Positions 8,489 to 17,394 of a stretch of 64,000 nucleotides of DNA are shown here, piece after piece (the stretch's first letter is position 1; each line of letters starts with the position of its first letter). Origin of the DNA: DATDFB01 sp035276475 (GTDB taxonomy: Bacteria; Acidobacteriota; Thermoanaerobaculia; Gp7-AA8); contig DATELQ010000028.1 in the NCBI GenBank assembly GCA_035276475.1, positions 8,441 to 72,440 of the forward strand, given 5' to 3'. The position numbers and the translations under genes are program-made. Under the pieces are notes generated by a model. It did not search any database, was not told the DNA's origin, and saw nothing but the letters and a program-made list of their open reading frames with translations.

Positions 8489-9942
8489 CGTCCCCAGCTT
8501 CCGAGGGCGTCCCAGACGGACGTGACTCGGGGCGGCGAGACGCCGCCGGGCCGGCCGGCGAGGACGCCGGCACTACTTAGCACCGCCGCAACCGCAGACA
8601 CGACCTCGGGGGTCCCGCGCCCCAACGACTCCTCATGCTCGACGAGGAAGCGCGTGGAGACGCGGCCGTCGCGGAAGGCTTCGTGCGTGACGACGCGGCG
8701 CAGCCAGGAGACGTTCGTGCGCACTCCGAGGATCGTGTAGTCGCGCAGCGCCCGGTCGACGCGGTCGATGCAGGCGTCGCGCGACTCGGCGTAGCAGACG
8801 AGCTTCGCCAGCATCGGGTCGTACGACACGCCGATCTCGCTTCCCTGCGCCACGCCGGCGTCGACGCGCACGCCGGGGCCGGACGGCTCCGCGTACAACG
8901 CGATTTTCCCGCTCTGCGGCAGGAAGCGATCGTCCGGATCCTCGGCGTAGACGCGCACTTCGATGGCGTGCCCGCGCTGCCGCAGCTCGCTCTGCGCCCA
9001 CGGCATCGGCTTCCCGCCGGCGACGTCGATCTGCGCGCGCACTAAGTCGACGCCCGTGACCTGCTCGGTGATGGGGTGCTCGACCTGCAGGCGCGTATTC
9101 ATCTCCAGGAAGTAAAACTCGCCGTCGGGCGTGACGATGAACTCGACCGTGCCGGCGTTGCGGTAGCCGACGCCGCGCGCCGCCGCGACCGCGGCCTGCG
9201 CCATCCGCTGGCGAAGTTCTTCGCTGTAGCGCGGCGCCGGCGTCTCCTCCACGACTTTCTGGTGCCGGCGCTGAATCGAGCAGTCGCGCTCGAAGAGGTG
9301 CACGACCTCGCCGCGGCCGTCGCCGAAGATCTGGAACTCGACGTGGCGCGGCTCCTCGATGTACTTCTCGAGCAGCAGCCGGTCGTCGCCGAAGGCCTTC
9401 ATGGCCTCGCGCCGCGCCGACTCGATCTGCGGCTGCAGCTCGCCGCGCTCGCGGACGATCTTCATCCCCTTCCCGCCGCCGCCCGCGCTCGCCTTCACGA
9501 GCACCGGGTAGCCGATGCGGTCCGCTTCGGCCTGGAAGTTGGTTTGATCGTCGCCGTCGTAGCCGGGAACGACCGGGACGCCGAGGCGCTGCATGAGATG
9601 GCGGGAGTGCGCCTTCGAGCCCATCGCCGCGATTGACTCCGCGGTCGAGCCGATGAAGATGATCTTCGCCTCCTCGCACGCAGCGGCGAGCTCGGCGCGC
9701 TCGGAGAGGAAACCGTAGCCGGGATGGATGGCGTCGGCGCCGGAGGCGCGCGCGGCGTCGATGACGCTGTTGACGTCGAGGTAGCTTTTCAGTGGAACGG
9801 CGTCGTCGAAGAAGCGCCGAACGAAGCGGACATCGTCGTTGGCGGCGTGGCCGAGGATGGAGCGGATGCCGATCTCGCGGCAGGCGCGGGCGATGCGGAC
9901 GGCGATTTCGCCGCGATTCGGGACGAGTATGGCGTCGATCAT
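8485..9942 (-). CDS. accC: Biotin carboxylase subunit of an acyl-CoA carboxylase
   Basis: This ATP-grasp enzyme carboxylates biotin on a carrier protein. The N-terminal domain starts MIDAILVPNRGEIAVRIAR, the glycine-rich ATP loop is KASAGGGGKGMKIV, and the catalytic region EMNTRLQVEHPITE is intact. At 485 residues it covers the biotin carboxylase alone; there is no biotinyl domain, so a separate carrier is needed and none is in the window. The last 30 or so residues (GVLAGRPGGVSPP...) are not family-like and look like read-through of GC-rich intergenic sequence. I place the start at 9942; the 26 codons upstream are translated repeat element 2. The neighbouring methylglutaconyl-CoA hydratase hints at a methylcrotonyl-CoA carboxylase role. 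Confidence 0.9.
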   Translation of the reverse strand: MIDAILVPNRGEIAVRIARACREIGIRSILGHAANDDVRFVRRFFDDAVPLKSYLDVNSVIDAARASGADAIHPGYGFLSERAELAAACEEAKIIFIGSTAESIAAMGSKAHSRHLMQRLGVPVVPGYDGDDQTNFQAEADRIGYPVLVKASAGGGGKGMKIVRERGELQPQIESARREAMKAFGDDRLLLEKYIEEPRHVEFQIFGDGRGEVVHLFERDCSIQRRHQKVVEETPAPRYSEELRQRMAQAAVAAARGVGYRNAGTVEFIVTPDGEFYFLEMNTRLQVEHPITEQVTGVDLVRAQIDVAGGKPMPWAQSELRQRGHAIEVRVYAEDPDDRFLPQSGKIALYAEPSGPGVRVDAGVAQGSEIGVSYDPMLAKLVCYAESRDACIDRVDRALRDYTILGVRTNVSWLRRVVTHEAFRDGRVSTRFLVEHEESLGRGTPEVVSAVAAVLSSAGVLAGRPGGVSPPRVTSVWDALGSWGR

Positions 9943-9945
9943 CGA

Positions 9946-10021
9946 AATGCAGAATGCAAAATGCAGAATGCAGAATTCGAAACGCGACTCATTCTGCAGT
10001 CTGCATTCCGCATTCTGCATT
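9946..10021. repeat. Heptamer tandem/inverted repeat element 2 (AATGCAG)
   Basis: Four tandem copies of AATGCAG (one with a single change, 9946-9973) are followed by a spacer of about 20 nt and four inverted copies of CTGCATT (two with one change, 9994-10021). The left end lies 3 nt from the accC start codon, and the last base of the right end is the first base of the crotonase stop codon. The arrangement matches elements 1, 3 and 4. Confidence 0.95.
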
Positions 10022-10797
10022 CATCCTTTCGCCCACGGCGGTTTCTCCTTCTTCAAAAACGCTGACATCCCTCCCTGCCCCTCTTCCGAAACGCGCCGCG
10101 CCGCGATCGCCTCGATGGTGTACGGCACGGCCACGGAGGGCTCGCTCTGCGCGACGTGCGCGATCAGTTTCTTGCACTCCCGCACCGCTTCCGGCCCCGA
10201 GGTTCTCAGTTGCGCGACGACGTCGGACACGGCGGCGTCGAGGTCCTCGGCCACGCGGTGCACGAGGCCGATGCGCAGCGCGCGCTCGGCGTCGAAGCGC
10301 TCGCCCGTCAGAAAGAGCGCCCGCGCGTGCGTCTCGCCGATCTTGGCGATGACGTACGGCGAGATGACCGCCGGCAGGATCCCGAGCTTGACCTCGGAGA
10401 GCCCGAACTTCGACTGCGGCGCGCAGATGGCGACGTCGCAGACGGCCACGAGCCCCACGCCGCCGCCGATGGCCGCGCCCTGAATCCGCCCCACGATCGG
10501 CAGCGGGCACTCGTTGATGACGGCGTACATCTTGGCGAGCTTCGCGGAGTCGCGGACGTTCTCCTCGCGCGTGTACGAGACCATGCGCGACATCCAGTTG
10601 AGGTCCGCGCCGGCGCAGAAGTTCGCGCCGCTGCCGCGCAGGACGACGGCGCGCGCGGACGACGACGCCAGCGAGTCGAAGAGCTCGATGGCCTCGGCGA
10701 TCAACTCGTCGTTGAAGGCGTTGTGGACCTCGGGGCGGTTGAGCGTGACGGCGACGACGCCGTCACGCTCCTCGACGAGCAGGGTTTTGTACGGCAT
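10021..10797 (-). CDS. Crotonase, probable methylglutaconyl-CoA hydratase
   Basis: The 258-residue enzyme has the crotonase fold. The stretch FCAGADLNWMSRMVSYTREE (near 60-80) with the GADLNWM signature and LSEVKLGILPAVISPYV (about 132-150) is the pattern of methylglutaconyl-CoA hydratase (LiuC/AtuE-type) in leucine catabolism. The glutamate of SEV and the GGGVGL oxyanion region are intact. It lies directly upstream of a biotin carboxylase gene in the same direction, which fits a leucine-degradation pair, although no carboxyltransferase or isovaleryl-CoA dehydrogenase gene is visible here. Assignment of the exact substrate is inference. Confidence 0.8.
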   Translation of the reverse strand: MPYKTLLVEERDGVVAVTLNRPEVHNAFNDELIAEAIELFDSLASSSARAVVLRGSGANFCAGADLNWMSRMVSYTREENVRDSAKLAKMYAVINECPLPIVGRIQGAAIGGGVGLVAVCDVAICAPQSKFGLSEVKLGILPAVISPYVIAKIGETHARALFLTGERFDAERALRIGLVHRVAEDLDAAVSDVVAQLRTSGPEAVRECKKLIAHVAQSEPSVAVPYTIEAIAARRVSEEGQGGMSAFLKKEKPPWAKG

Positions 10798-10810
10798 GCG
10801 CCGCGCGATT

Positions 10811-11896
10811 CTATCGGTTCAGCGTCAAGCGCCGAATCACGTTGTTCCCCGTGTCGGCGATGACGATCGATCCGTCCGGCGCGACCTTCAGCCCCACCGG
10901 CGCGTTGAACTTCGCGGACGCGGCGTCGCCGTCGGCGAAGCCGCTCACGCCGAGCTGGCCGGCCACGGTGACGAGCTTTCCGTCCGTGCCGATCATCCGG
11001 ATCACGTGGTTGAACGTGTCGACGAAGAAGACTTCGCCCTTGTCGTTCACGTCGATGCCGCTCGGCGTGTTGAGGTTCGAGGCCACCGTCGTCACCACGC
11101 CTTCCGGCGTGATCTTGCGGATCGCGTTGTTGCCGGCGTCGCTCACGTAGACGCTGCCGTCCGGCGCCGTGGCCACGCCGCGCGGCGTGTCGAAGAGCGC
11201 CGCGCTGCCGGTGCCGTCGGCGTAGCCGGGATGACCGGGGTTGCCGGCGAGAATCGTCTCCCTCTTCCCCTGCGGGCACGCCTCGAACGACAGAATCCAG
11301 CCGATGGCGCGGATCGTGTGGTCGCCGGCGTCGGCGACGTAAACCTTTCGCTTGAGCGTCGTCGGGCCGAACGGCCCTTCGGGCTCCCTCGAGCGCGCGA
11401 TGCCGGTCGGGCGGACAAAGCCGGTCATCACCGTCGACCAGTCGTCGCGCGCGGCGAGTCCTCCGCTCAGGCTGGCCAGCACGACCTGCCCCGCTTCGGT
11501 GCTGGAGAGCATGACGCCGCGGGCGTACGGGCCGCAGCCGCAGCCGTCGCCCGGCTGCTCGACGAGCACGCCGCCGCCGAAGGCGCCGCTGACGTCGAGG
11601 TGCACCGGCGACGGGAACGTGGTGACGAAGCCGGTCTCGTCGATGTGGCGCACGAGGCCGTTCATCCGGTCGATGACGTAGATCTCGCCGCTCTTGCCGA
11701 GCTCACATGTCGGCTTGCTCGGACCCGTAACGACGTCGAGCCACGTCGGATGCGTGAACATCGCGTCCGTCGCGGGCCCGTCCCAGTAACCGGGGATGCC
11801 GGGATTCCCGGCGATGGTGGTGACAACGCCGGACGGCGGAGCAGCGAGCGCCGCCGTCGCCAGCGTGAGGAAAAGACAAACCAGGGACAATTTCAA
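10811..11896 (-). CDS. Secreted NHL-repeat beta-propeller protein
   Basis: A 361-residue protein with a signal peptide (SLVCLFLTLATAALA) and at least five NHL repeats, for example GYADGTGSAALFDTPRGVATAPDGSVYVSDAGNNAIRKI broken across residues of about 200-240, repeated to the C terminus. I chose the TTG at 11896: it overlaps the stop of the upstream subtilase gene (TTGA), a GGGAGG lies 8 nt before it, and it gives a clean signal peptide. The reading frame continues much further upstream, but that part is an out-of-frame shadow of the subtilase. Likely a periplasmic or surface binding platform; partner unknown. Confidence 0.85.
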   Translation of the reverse strand: MKLSLVCLFLTLATAALAAPPSGVVTTIAGNPGIPGYWDGPATDAMFTHPTWLDVVTGPSKPTCELGKSGEIYVIDRMNGLVRHIDETGFVTTFPSPVHLDVSGAFGGGVLVEQPGDGCGCGPYARGVMLSSTEAGQVVLASLSGGLAARDDWSTVMTGFVRPTGIARSREPEGPFGPTTLKRKVYVADAGDHTIRAIGWILSFEACPQGKRETILAGNPGHPGYADGTGSAALFDTPRGVATAPDGSVYVSDAGNNAIRKITPEGVVTTVASNLNTPSGIDVNDKGEVFFVDTFNHVIRMIGTDGKLVTVAGQLGVSGFADGDAASAKFNAPVGLKVAPDGSIVIADTGNNVIRRLTLNR

Positions 11897-14439
11897 TGAT
11901 TGCGCCTCCCAGGGACTCGGCCGACGACCGGCGTGGGGAACGTGGCCTTGAGGGTGTAACTGCTGTCTCCGATGATGTCGCCCGCCGGCGTGACGCGGAT
12001 GAGCCAGCCCTGCAGCGGCAGGAACGTGTTGCCGCTGCCGAGGTTCGTCGTCAGCGCCGTCGTCGTGTTCGCCGGGATCGTCGCCGACGTCACCTCCGTC
12101 GGTCCGGGCGAGTTGAGCTGCACCGTGACCGGCGTGTCCTTCGTCGTCACGTTGATGGTGATCGTGCCGGAGCGGTTGACGATGAAGCTGTACCAGTCCG
12201 TGTCGCCCTTGCACACCTTCGCCGAGACCGTCTGCCCGGCGCCGATGGCCGTGGCCGTGGCCGGCGTGTCGTTCGGCTCGAAGGCGTCGGTGCACGGCGC
12301 GGCGGCCGCGCCCTGCGTCGCCGTCGTGGTCACGAAGACGTACGACTGCGGCGCGTTCACCGTCACGCTCTTGCCGGTGATGACGGCCTTGTAGCTGCCC
12401 GGCGTCGCGTTCGCGATCTCCACGACCTCGGTGTTGTCGACGCTGTTGACGCCGCGCGTGGCCGGGGCGGTGGGGTGATTCTTGTCGAGCACGTACGGCA
12501 GCGTGGTGTTGCCGGCGGCGTCGACGATCTTCAGATCGAGGTCGTTCTCGAGCGCCTTGATCGCGAGCGGGTCTTCCTCGTCCGTCGCCGGCGGCAAGAG
12601 GGCCTCGGGATCGGCCCAGGCCAGGACTGCGCGGAAGGTGCCGGCGCTGGTGATGGCGAGCGGGATCTCGACCGTCTGTCCGTTGTCGATCGTGGCGGTC
12701 TTGATGTGCGTCCCCGCGGCGGCGTCGGCGCGGATGATGTCGACGGAGTTCTTGGCGTCGACGAGGCCGAAGCCGTAGGCGTAGTCGGGACCGGGAAGAT
12801 CGATCGAGGGATCGCCGACGCGGTCGCGCGCGCCGGCGATGAGCAGCGTCTTGAGCTGCTGCGCCGAGGGGCGCGCGTTGAACGTCTGCTTCCACTGCTG
12901 GGCCACGATGCCGGCGATGCCGGTGACGACCGGCGACGACATCGACGTGCCGCTCATCGTCGCGTAGCTGCCGCCCGGAATGGTCGAGTATTGATTGAAG
13001 CCCATGGCCATGAGATCGGGCTTCACGCGACCGTCCGTGGCCGGCCCGCGCGAGCTGAAGGAGGCGATGGTGCCGAATTGGTCGCAGGCGCCGACGGCCA
13101 GGACGTTCTTCTCCGCGGCGATGAGGCTCATCGTGCCGTAGGCGTCGTACTCCTTGTGCCTCACCGTCTCGCAGAACGGAATGCCGGTGTTGTTGTTGTC
13201 GTCGGTGGCCTTCGTGCTTTTCCCCTGCGAGCAGCCGCCCGTCGCCGGGCAGTCGGTGCCGCTGCCGTTCTGCGAGTAGCAGAAGATCTCGTTCGTGACG
13301 GGGTCGCCGTTCGTGTCGGTGTGGAGATGGCGGCCGTTGGCGTCGAAGTCGGGATGGCCGTTGGCGCCGTCGTTGCCGGCGGAGTGAACGAAGAGGACGT
13401 TCACCGTCGGGTCCTTGGCGATCTTGTCGTACGGCGCGGAGATGAAGGCGTCGTAGCCGCCGAAGTACTCGAAGGTGTCGTGCCACACCCACGGCACGCT
13501 GCCGGTGCCGTCGGGCTGCCAGCCGAAGACGAAGCCCCAGGAGTTGTTGTCGGCCGTGACGTTCAGCTTTCCGAGGGACGACTTGTCGGAGAAGGCCTTG
13601 CTGATGCTGCCGGCGTTGAAGGCCTGCAGCGTGGCGTTCGGCGCCATCCCTCTGGCCTGCGGCGTGATGCCCTTGGCGATCATCGTTCCGGCCACGTGCG
13701 TGGCGTGACGGCTGTTGTCCGTCGTCGTGTTCGAGGTGACGCGTCCGCCGAACTCCGGATGCGTCGTGTCGACTTTGCTGCACGGGTTGTTGGTGCAGTC
13801 GTTGACCTCGAAGATCGACAGGACGATGCCGGTGCCGTCGAGGCCGTACGGCGAGCTGTAGAGCGGCGTGACCTCGGAGAGGTTCGCGGCGACGTCGTTC
13901 ATCGGGGCCATGCGCAGCGGCCGGCCGTAGACGCCGAAGACCGCTTCGCTGCGCGCCAGCCGCGCGATGGCGCCGGGCGGGATGCGCACTTCCAGGCGCT
14001 GCGGCTGCTCGGACGCGAGCTCGAGCGGCGTGACGATCGTGCCGCCCGCCGCCGCGACCGCGGCGAGGGCGGTGTCGAAGGTGGTGTCTTCGTGGAAGAG
14101 GACGCGGACCGTGACGAAGGGACTGTTGCTGGCCGCGGAGCGGAGGCCGTCGCGGCTGATCTTGTTGCGCGCCGAGTAGAGCTCGACGCTGCGCACGCCG
14201 CGCGACGCTCCGAGCGATGCGGCGTCGGCCGCGCGGACGAGGTAGCGGTTGCCCGGCATCGCGCCCTGCACCTCGACCCCCTCGGCCTCGAGCTCGCCGG
14301 GGCGGAGCACGTGGTCCAGGGTGATGACGTAGTGCAGCGTGCGGGCGTCGCGCCGCAGCCGCGGCGGATCCTCATCGGCTGCCGCGACGGTGGAGACGGC
14401 GAGGAGGAGTACGAGAGCAATCGAAGCGCATCGATTCAT
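11893..14439 (-). CDS. Secreted S8 (subtilisin-like) serine peptidase with C-terminal PPC domain
   Basis: The 848-residue protein has a signal peptide (1-20), a long N-terminal prodomain, an S8 catalytic domain (about 195-570) and a pre-peptidase C-terminal domain (DAFEPNDTPATATAIG, about 735 onward). The catalytic histidine is in HATHVAGT (His245), the oxyanion asparagine in SAGNDG (Asn356) and the nucleophile in GTSMSSP (Ser499). The usual VIDTG motif is replaced by SIFEVND (209-214), so the acidic triad residue is either Glu211 or the displaced Asp214. It is probably an exported protease, translationally coupled (TTGA) to the NHL protein downstream. Confidence 0.9.
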   Translation of the reverse strand: MNRCASIALVLLLAVSTVAAADEDPPRLRRDARTLHYVITLDHVLRPGELEAEGVEVQGAMPGNRYLVRAADAASLGASRGVRSVELYSARNKISRDGLRSAASNSPFVTVRVLFHEDTTFDTALAAVAAAGGTIVTPLELASEQPQRLEVRIPPGAIARLARSEAVFGVYGRPLRMAPMNDVAANLSEVTPLYSSPYGLDGTGIVLSIFEVNDCTNNPCSKVDTTHPEFGGRVTSNTTTDNSRHATHVAGTMIAKGITPQARGMAPNATLQAFNAGSISKAFSDKSSLGKLNVTADNNSWGFVFGWQPDGTGSVPWVWHDTFEYFGGYDAFISAPYDKIAKDPTVNVLFVHSAGNDGANGHPDFDANGRHLHTDTNGDPVTNEIFCYSQNGSGTDCPATGGCSQGKSTKATDDNNNTGIPFCETVRHKEYDAYGTMSLIAAEKNVLAVGACDQFGTIASFSSRGPATDGRVKPDLMAMGFNQYSTIPGGSYATMSGTSMSSPVVTGIAGIVAQQWKQTFNARPSAQQLKTLLIAGARDRVGDPSIDLPGPDYAYGFGLVDAKNSVDIIRADAAAGTHIKTATIDNGQTVEIPLAITSAGTFRAVLAWADPEALLPPATDEEDPLAIKALENDLDLKIVDAAGNTTLPYVLDKNHPTAPATRGVNSVDNTEVVEIANATPGSYKAVITGKSVTVNAPQSYVFVTTTATQGAAAAPCTDAFEPNDTPATATAIGAGQTVSAKVCKGDTDWYSFIVNRSGTITINVTTKDTPVTVQLNSPGPTEVTSATIPANTTTALTTNLGSGNTFLPLQGWLIRVTPAGDIIGDSSYTLKATFPTPVVGRVPGRRNH

Positions 14440-14467
14440 TGGGTCGCCTTCTTTTTCGCTACGGATT

Positions 14468-14555
14468 TGGTGCCCGAGGTCGGACTCGAACCGACATGGG
14501 GCTTACACCCCGGCAGATTTTGAGTCTGCTGCGTCTGCCATTTCGCCACTCGGGC
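14468..14555 (-). tRNA. tRNA-Leu(CAA)
   Basis: A class II tRNA with a 7-bp acceptor stem GCCCGAG/CTCGGGC, an anticodon stem GCAGA/TCTGC enclosing loop CTCAAAA (anticodon CAA), a long variable arm, a T-arm with GTTCGAGTC and an encoded CCA end. It reads leucine UUG codons. The gene lies antisense to nothing but shares about 50 nt with the 3' end of the LeuA-type CDS on the same strand. Confidence 0.95.
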
Positions 14556-15801
14556 TGAGCTGAGCATCCATCCAGCGGCGGGCGCAAGAGTGTAGCTCTT
14601 CATCAGTGAGAATACGGTTCGTCGACTTGGCCAGTTGGAAAATTTCTTTCGCCAACCCCTCGTCCTGCGGATAGCCATTCCGTGCCAGCCAGTAGATGAC
14701 GTTGGAAAGACCGCACATCGGACCGACTTCAATGATCTGTTCGAGGCCGAACCACCCCGCCGGAACCCCCGAGTAAACGCGGTCCGCAAGCCACTCGCTT
14801 CCCTTGTTCCGGGCCTTGATAATGGCCGCGGCGTGCACGCCCGTACCGGTGCGGAACGCGTCGCGGCCGAAGACAGGATACTGGTCCGGCAGCGGTACTT
14901 TCGTGACATCGGAGACGAAGCGGACATATTCACCAAGCTGCGACAGGTCGTTTTCGATCCATCCCATCAGCTTGAGGTTGACCATGAGGAGGTCGATGGG
15001 GGTGTTGCCGACGCGCTCGCCGATGCCCAGGGCGCAGCCGTGCACGCGGTCGGCGCCGGCCTCGATGGCGGCGATGGAGTTGAGCACGCCGAGGCCGCGG
15101 TCGGAGTGGCCGTGCCAGTCGACCTTGACGTTCGGGTTGACGCGGTCGCGCAGCCGGACGACGAAGCGAATGAGATTGCGCACGCCCCACGGCGTAGCAT
15201 GGCCGACGGTGTCGCAGACACAGATGCGCACGGCGCCCGCGTCGATGGCCGCGGTGTAGAGCTTCTCGACGTCCTCCGGCTTCGCCCGGATGGTGTCCTC
15301 GGTGACGTACATGACCGGGATGCCGTTGTCGGTGGCGAATTTCACCGCCTTCGCCGACTGCCGGACCATCCAGTCGAAGTCCCACTCCTCGGCGAACTGG
15401 CGGATCGGCGAGGAGCCGATGAAGAGGTCGGCCTCGATGGGGATGCCGACGCGCTGGGAGATGTCGATGATGGGCTTGACGTCATTCTCGTGCGTCCGCC
15501 CCGCGGCGCTCGGCGCGACGTTGAGTTTCTGCTCGACGATCTCGCGCGCCAGGCGCTCGACGGAGCGCTGGACGTGCGGCCCGGCGCCGGGGAGCCCGAT
15601 GTCGGCGTTGTCGACGCCGACGGCGTTCATGAAGTGCAGGATGCGGACTTTGTCGTCGAGCGAGGGATCGGTGACGGACGGCGACTGCAGGCCGTCGCGC
15701 AGGGTCTCGTCGTCGAATTCGATTTTCTTCGTGGACGGGCGCGACGGCTTCTCGCCGGCGACGTTCCAGTCGTAGATGAGCGATTCAGGGGCTTCGTTCA
15801 T
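14503..15801 (-). CDS. LeuA-type DRE-TIM acyltransferase (isopropylmalate/homocitrate synthase family)
   Basis: The protein of about 432 residues belongs to the HMGL-like family that condenses acetyl-CoA with 2-oxo acids. The signature FDDETLRDGLQSP near the N terminus and the metal-binding HGHSDRG motif (about 243) followed by GADRVHGCALGIGERVGNTP are clear. It lacks the C-terminal LeuA regulatory domain, so it is closer to homocitrate or citramalate synthases or a related lyase. The last 18 or so residues (SPSGEMADAADSKS...) are encoded by the overlapping tRNA-Leu gene, and the stop lies inside the tRNA. Two starts are possible (GTG 15807, ATG 15801). The dehydrogenase partner could be the enzyme at 40420, far away. 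Confidence 0.8.
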   Translation of the reverse strand: MNEAPESLIYDWNVAGEKPSRPSTKKIEFDDETLRDGLQSPSVTDPSLDDKVRILHFMNAVGVDNADIGLPGAGPHVQRSVERLAREIVEQKLNVAPSAAGRTHENDVKPIIDISQRVGIPIEADLFIGSSPIRQFAEEWDFDWMVRQSAKAVKFATDNGIPVMYVTEDTIRAKPEDVEKLYTAAIDAGAVRICVCDTVGHATPWGVRNLIRFVVRLRDRVNPNVKVDWHGHSDRGLGVLNSIAAIEAGADRVHGCALGIGERVGNTPIDLLMVNLKLMGWIENDLSQLGEYVRFVSDVTKVPLPDQYPVFGRDAFRTGTGVHAAAIIKARNKGSEWLADRVYSGVPAGWFGLEQIIEVGPMCGLSNVIYWLARNGYPQDEGLAKEIFQLAKSTNRILTDEELHSCARRWMDAQLSPSGEMADAADSKSAGV

Positions 15802-15819
15802 GGTCACTCGGTGCGCATG

Positions 15820-17394
15820 TTACCTCCCCGCCGCACGCCGCCGCTCGTGACGGATGAGCGCGTCGTACTCGCCGGGGGCGCCGTCGACGGCGACGTGGAT
15901 GCGCACGGCGTCGACGACGATTGCGCGGATGGTGCCCGGCAGGGTCGCCTCGAGGTCCCACGTCCTGCCGCCGTCGGTGGAGTGGTAGAGGTCGCGGCCG
16001 CGGCTCATCCAGTCGCTGAACGGGATGGCCTGGTCGGAGACGGACCACGTCGCGCCGCCGTCGAGCGAGCGATAGATGCCGGCGTCGGTGGTGGCGTAGA
16101 CGCTGTCGTCCGGCCCGAACGATACGGAGAGGATGGCAATCCACTTCGTGCCGTCGTTGAGCGACGCGACGAGGGTCCAGGCATGGCCGCCGTCGTGCGA
16201 GGTGTAGAGGAGGGCGTTCTTGAGGGTGTAGAGGACGCCGCGGCGGTGCGGATCGGCCCAGAGGGTGCGGCCGAGGGGGAGTTGGATGCCAGTGGCGAAG
16301 TGCTCGGATCTCACGCCGTCGTAGTGGAAGAGGTCCGCGGTCTGCTCGATGCCGACGGTGGTGTCGTCGAAGGCGTAGACGTCGCCGCCGCCGTCGACGG
16401 CAATGGCGCCGCGGCGCGTGGTGTCGTCGCCGTTGATGGCGTCCCAATGCTCGCCGCCGTCGTCGCTGCGCCAGACGCCCTCCTCCGCCGTCGCGTAGAG
16501 ACGCGTTGCGTGCGGATCACCGGCGAGGCCGTTCACGGCCATCGGCACGAGCGGGAGCCCGGACACGGGCGTGAACGGCGCGAGGGTGTTGAGCGGCGCG
16601 TGGAAGAAGCCATCGGGCTTCGCGATGTAGATGCGGTCGCCGTCGATGACGACGCTGGTGACGGGGCCGTCGACGATGCGTTGCCACGACTGCGCGTTGT
16701 CGATGCTGAGGTACAACCCCGAGGCGCGCGCGGCGACGAGGCGGTTGCCGTCGAGGGCCAACTGCGAGACGCGCTCTCCGATCGCGTGCGGTTTCCACGT
16801 CACGCCGTCCGTGCTGGCGAGGATGACGTTCGCGTCGACCGTGTTCAGGCCGTAGCGCACATCGGCGTTCCCGACGATCTGCCGCGTCGGCAGCCCCGCT
16901 CCGCTGTTGAAGAGCCCCGCGCGGTACGTCGCGTGCGGAGGCAGCGGATCGATCGTGACGTCGAACGTGCAGTCGCTCGTTTCGTGCTGCCACGTGTCGC
17001 CGCGGTCGGTCGAGACGAAGACGCCGGCGTTCTGCGGATGAAACGACGAGCAAACGCCGAAGAGGCGGATCTCCGCCGGATTCGCAGGGTTGATCGCGAG
17101 CCTGACGCCGGACGCCCCCTCTCCGAAGCGCTTCCACGTCGCGCCGCCGTCATCAGAGCGGCGCAGCCCGGCGACGTCGTAAACGATGCCGTCAGGATCG
17201 ACGACGACGGCCCCGCCGACGTCGCCGCGTGTCTCGAACGACGCGCCGCCGTCGCCCGAACGGTACAGCACGCCGCGATTGACGGCGTAGACCACGCCGC
17301 CGGAAACGGCATAGCTCGGCGTGCCGCGGGTGAGTGGAAAATGCGTAGTGAAAGTGAGAGCGGAGAGAACCAGGGGCGCCAGGAGCGGGATCAC
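15820..17394 (-). CDS. Secreted Asp-box (sialidase/VPS10-like) beta-propeller protein A
   Basis: A 524-residue protein with a short signal peptide and repeated Asp-box motifs of the S-x-D-x-G-x-x-W type (SGDGGASF, SDDGGATWK, STDRGDTW, SHDGGHAW, SLDGGATW, STDGGRTW). Such repeats build six- to ten-bladed propellers. No catalytic sialidase arginine triad is evident, so binding or structural work is more likely than hydrolysis. It is a paralogue of the protein at 20818: both start with a LxFTTHFPLT-like sequence and end in an ERRRA(A/T)-R tail. It is divergent from the S10 gene, with the 21-bp repeat array in between. Confidence 0.8.
   Translation of the reverse strand: MIPLLAPLVLSALTFTTHFPLTRGTPSYAVSGGVVYAVNRGVLYRSGDGGASFETRGDVGGAVVVDPDGIVYDVAGLRRSDDGGATWKRFGEGASGVRLAINPANPAEIRLFGVCSSFHPQNAGVFVSTDRGDTWQHETSDCTFDVTIDPLPPHATYRAGLFNSGAGLPTRQIVGNADVRYGLNTVDANVILASTDGVTWKPHAIGERVSQLALDGNRLVAARASGLYLSIDNAQSWQRIVDGPVTSVVIDGDRIYIAKPDGFFHAPLNTLAPFTPVSGLPLVPMAVNGLAGDPHATRLYATAEEGVWRSDDGGEHWDAINGDDTTRRGAIAVDGGGDVYAFDDTTVGIEQTADLFHYDGVRSEHFATGIQLPLGRTLWADPHRRGVLYTLKNALLYTSHDGGHAWTLVASLNDGTKWIAILSVSFGPDDSVYATTDAGIYRSLDGGATWSVSDQAIPFSDWMSRGRDLYHSTDGGRTWDLEATLPGTIRAIVVDAVRIHVAVDGAPGEYDALIRHERRRAAGR

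Noticed and set aside
11897..13783. N-terminal extension of the NHL protein
   Set aside because: Out-of-frame shadow of the subtilase; the TTG overlapping the subtilase stop gives a signal peptide and a ribosome site.
11896..14523. 875-codon open frame on the plus strand opposite the subtilase
   Set aside because: Arg/Val/Asp-rich composition typical of the mirror of a GC-rich gene; no start signal, no domain, and the minus strand encodes a clear S8 peptidase.
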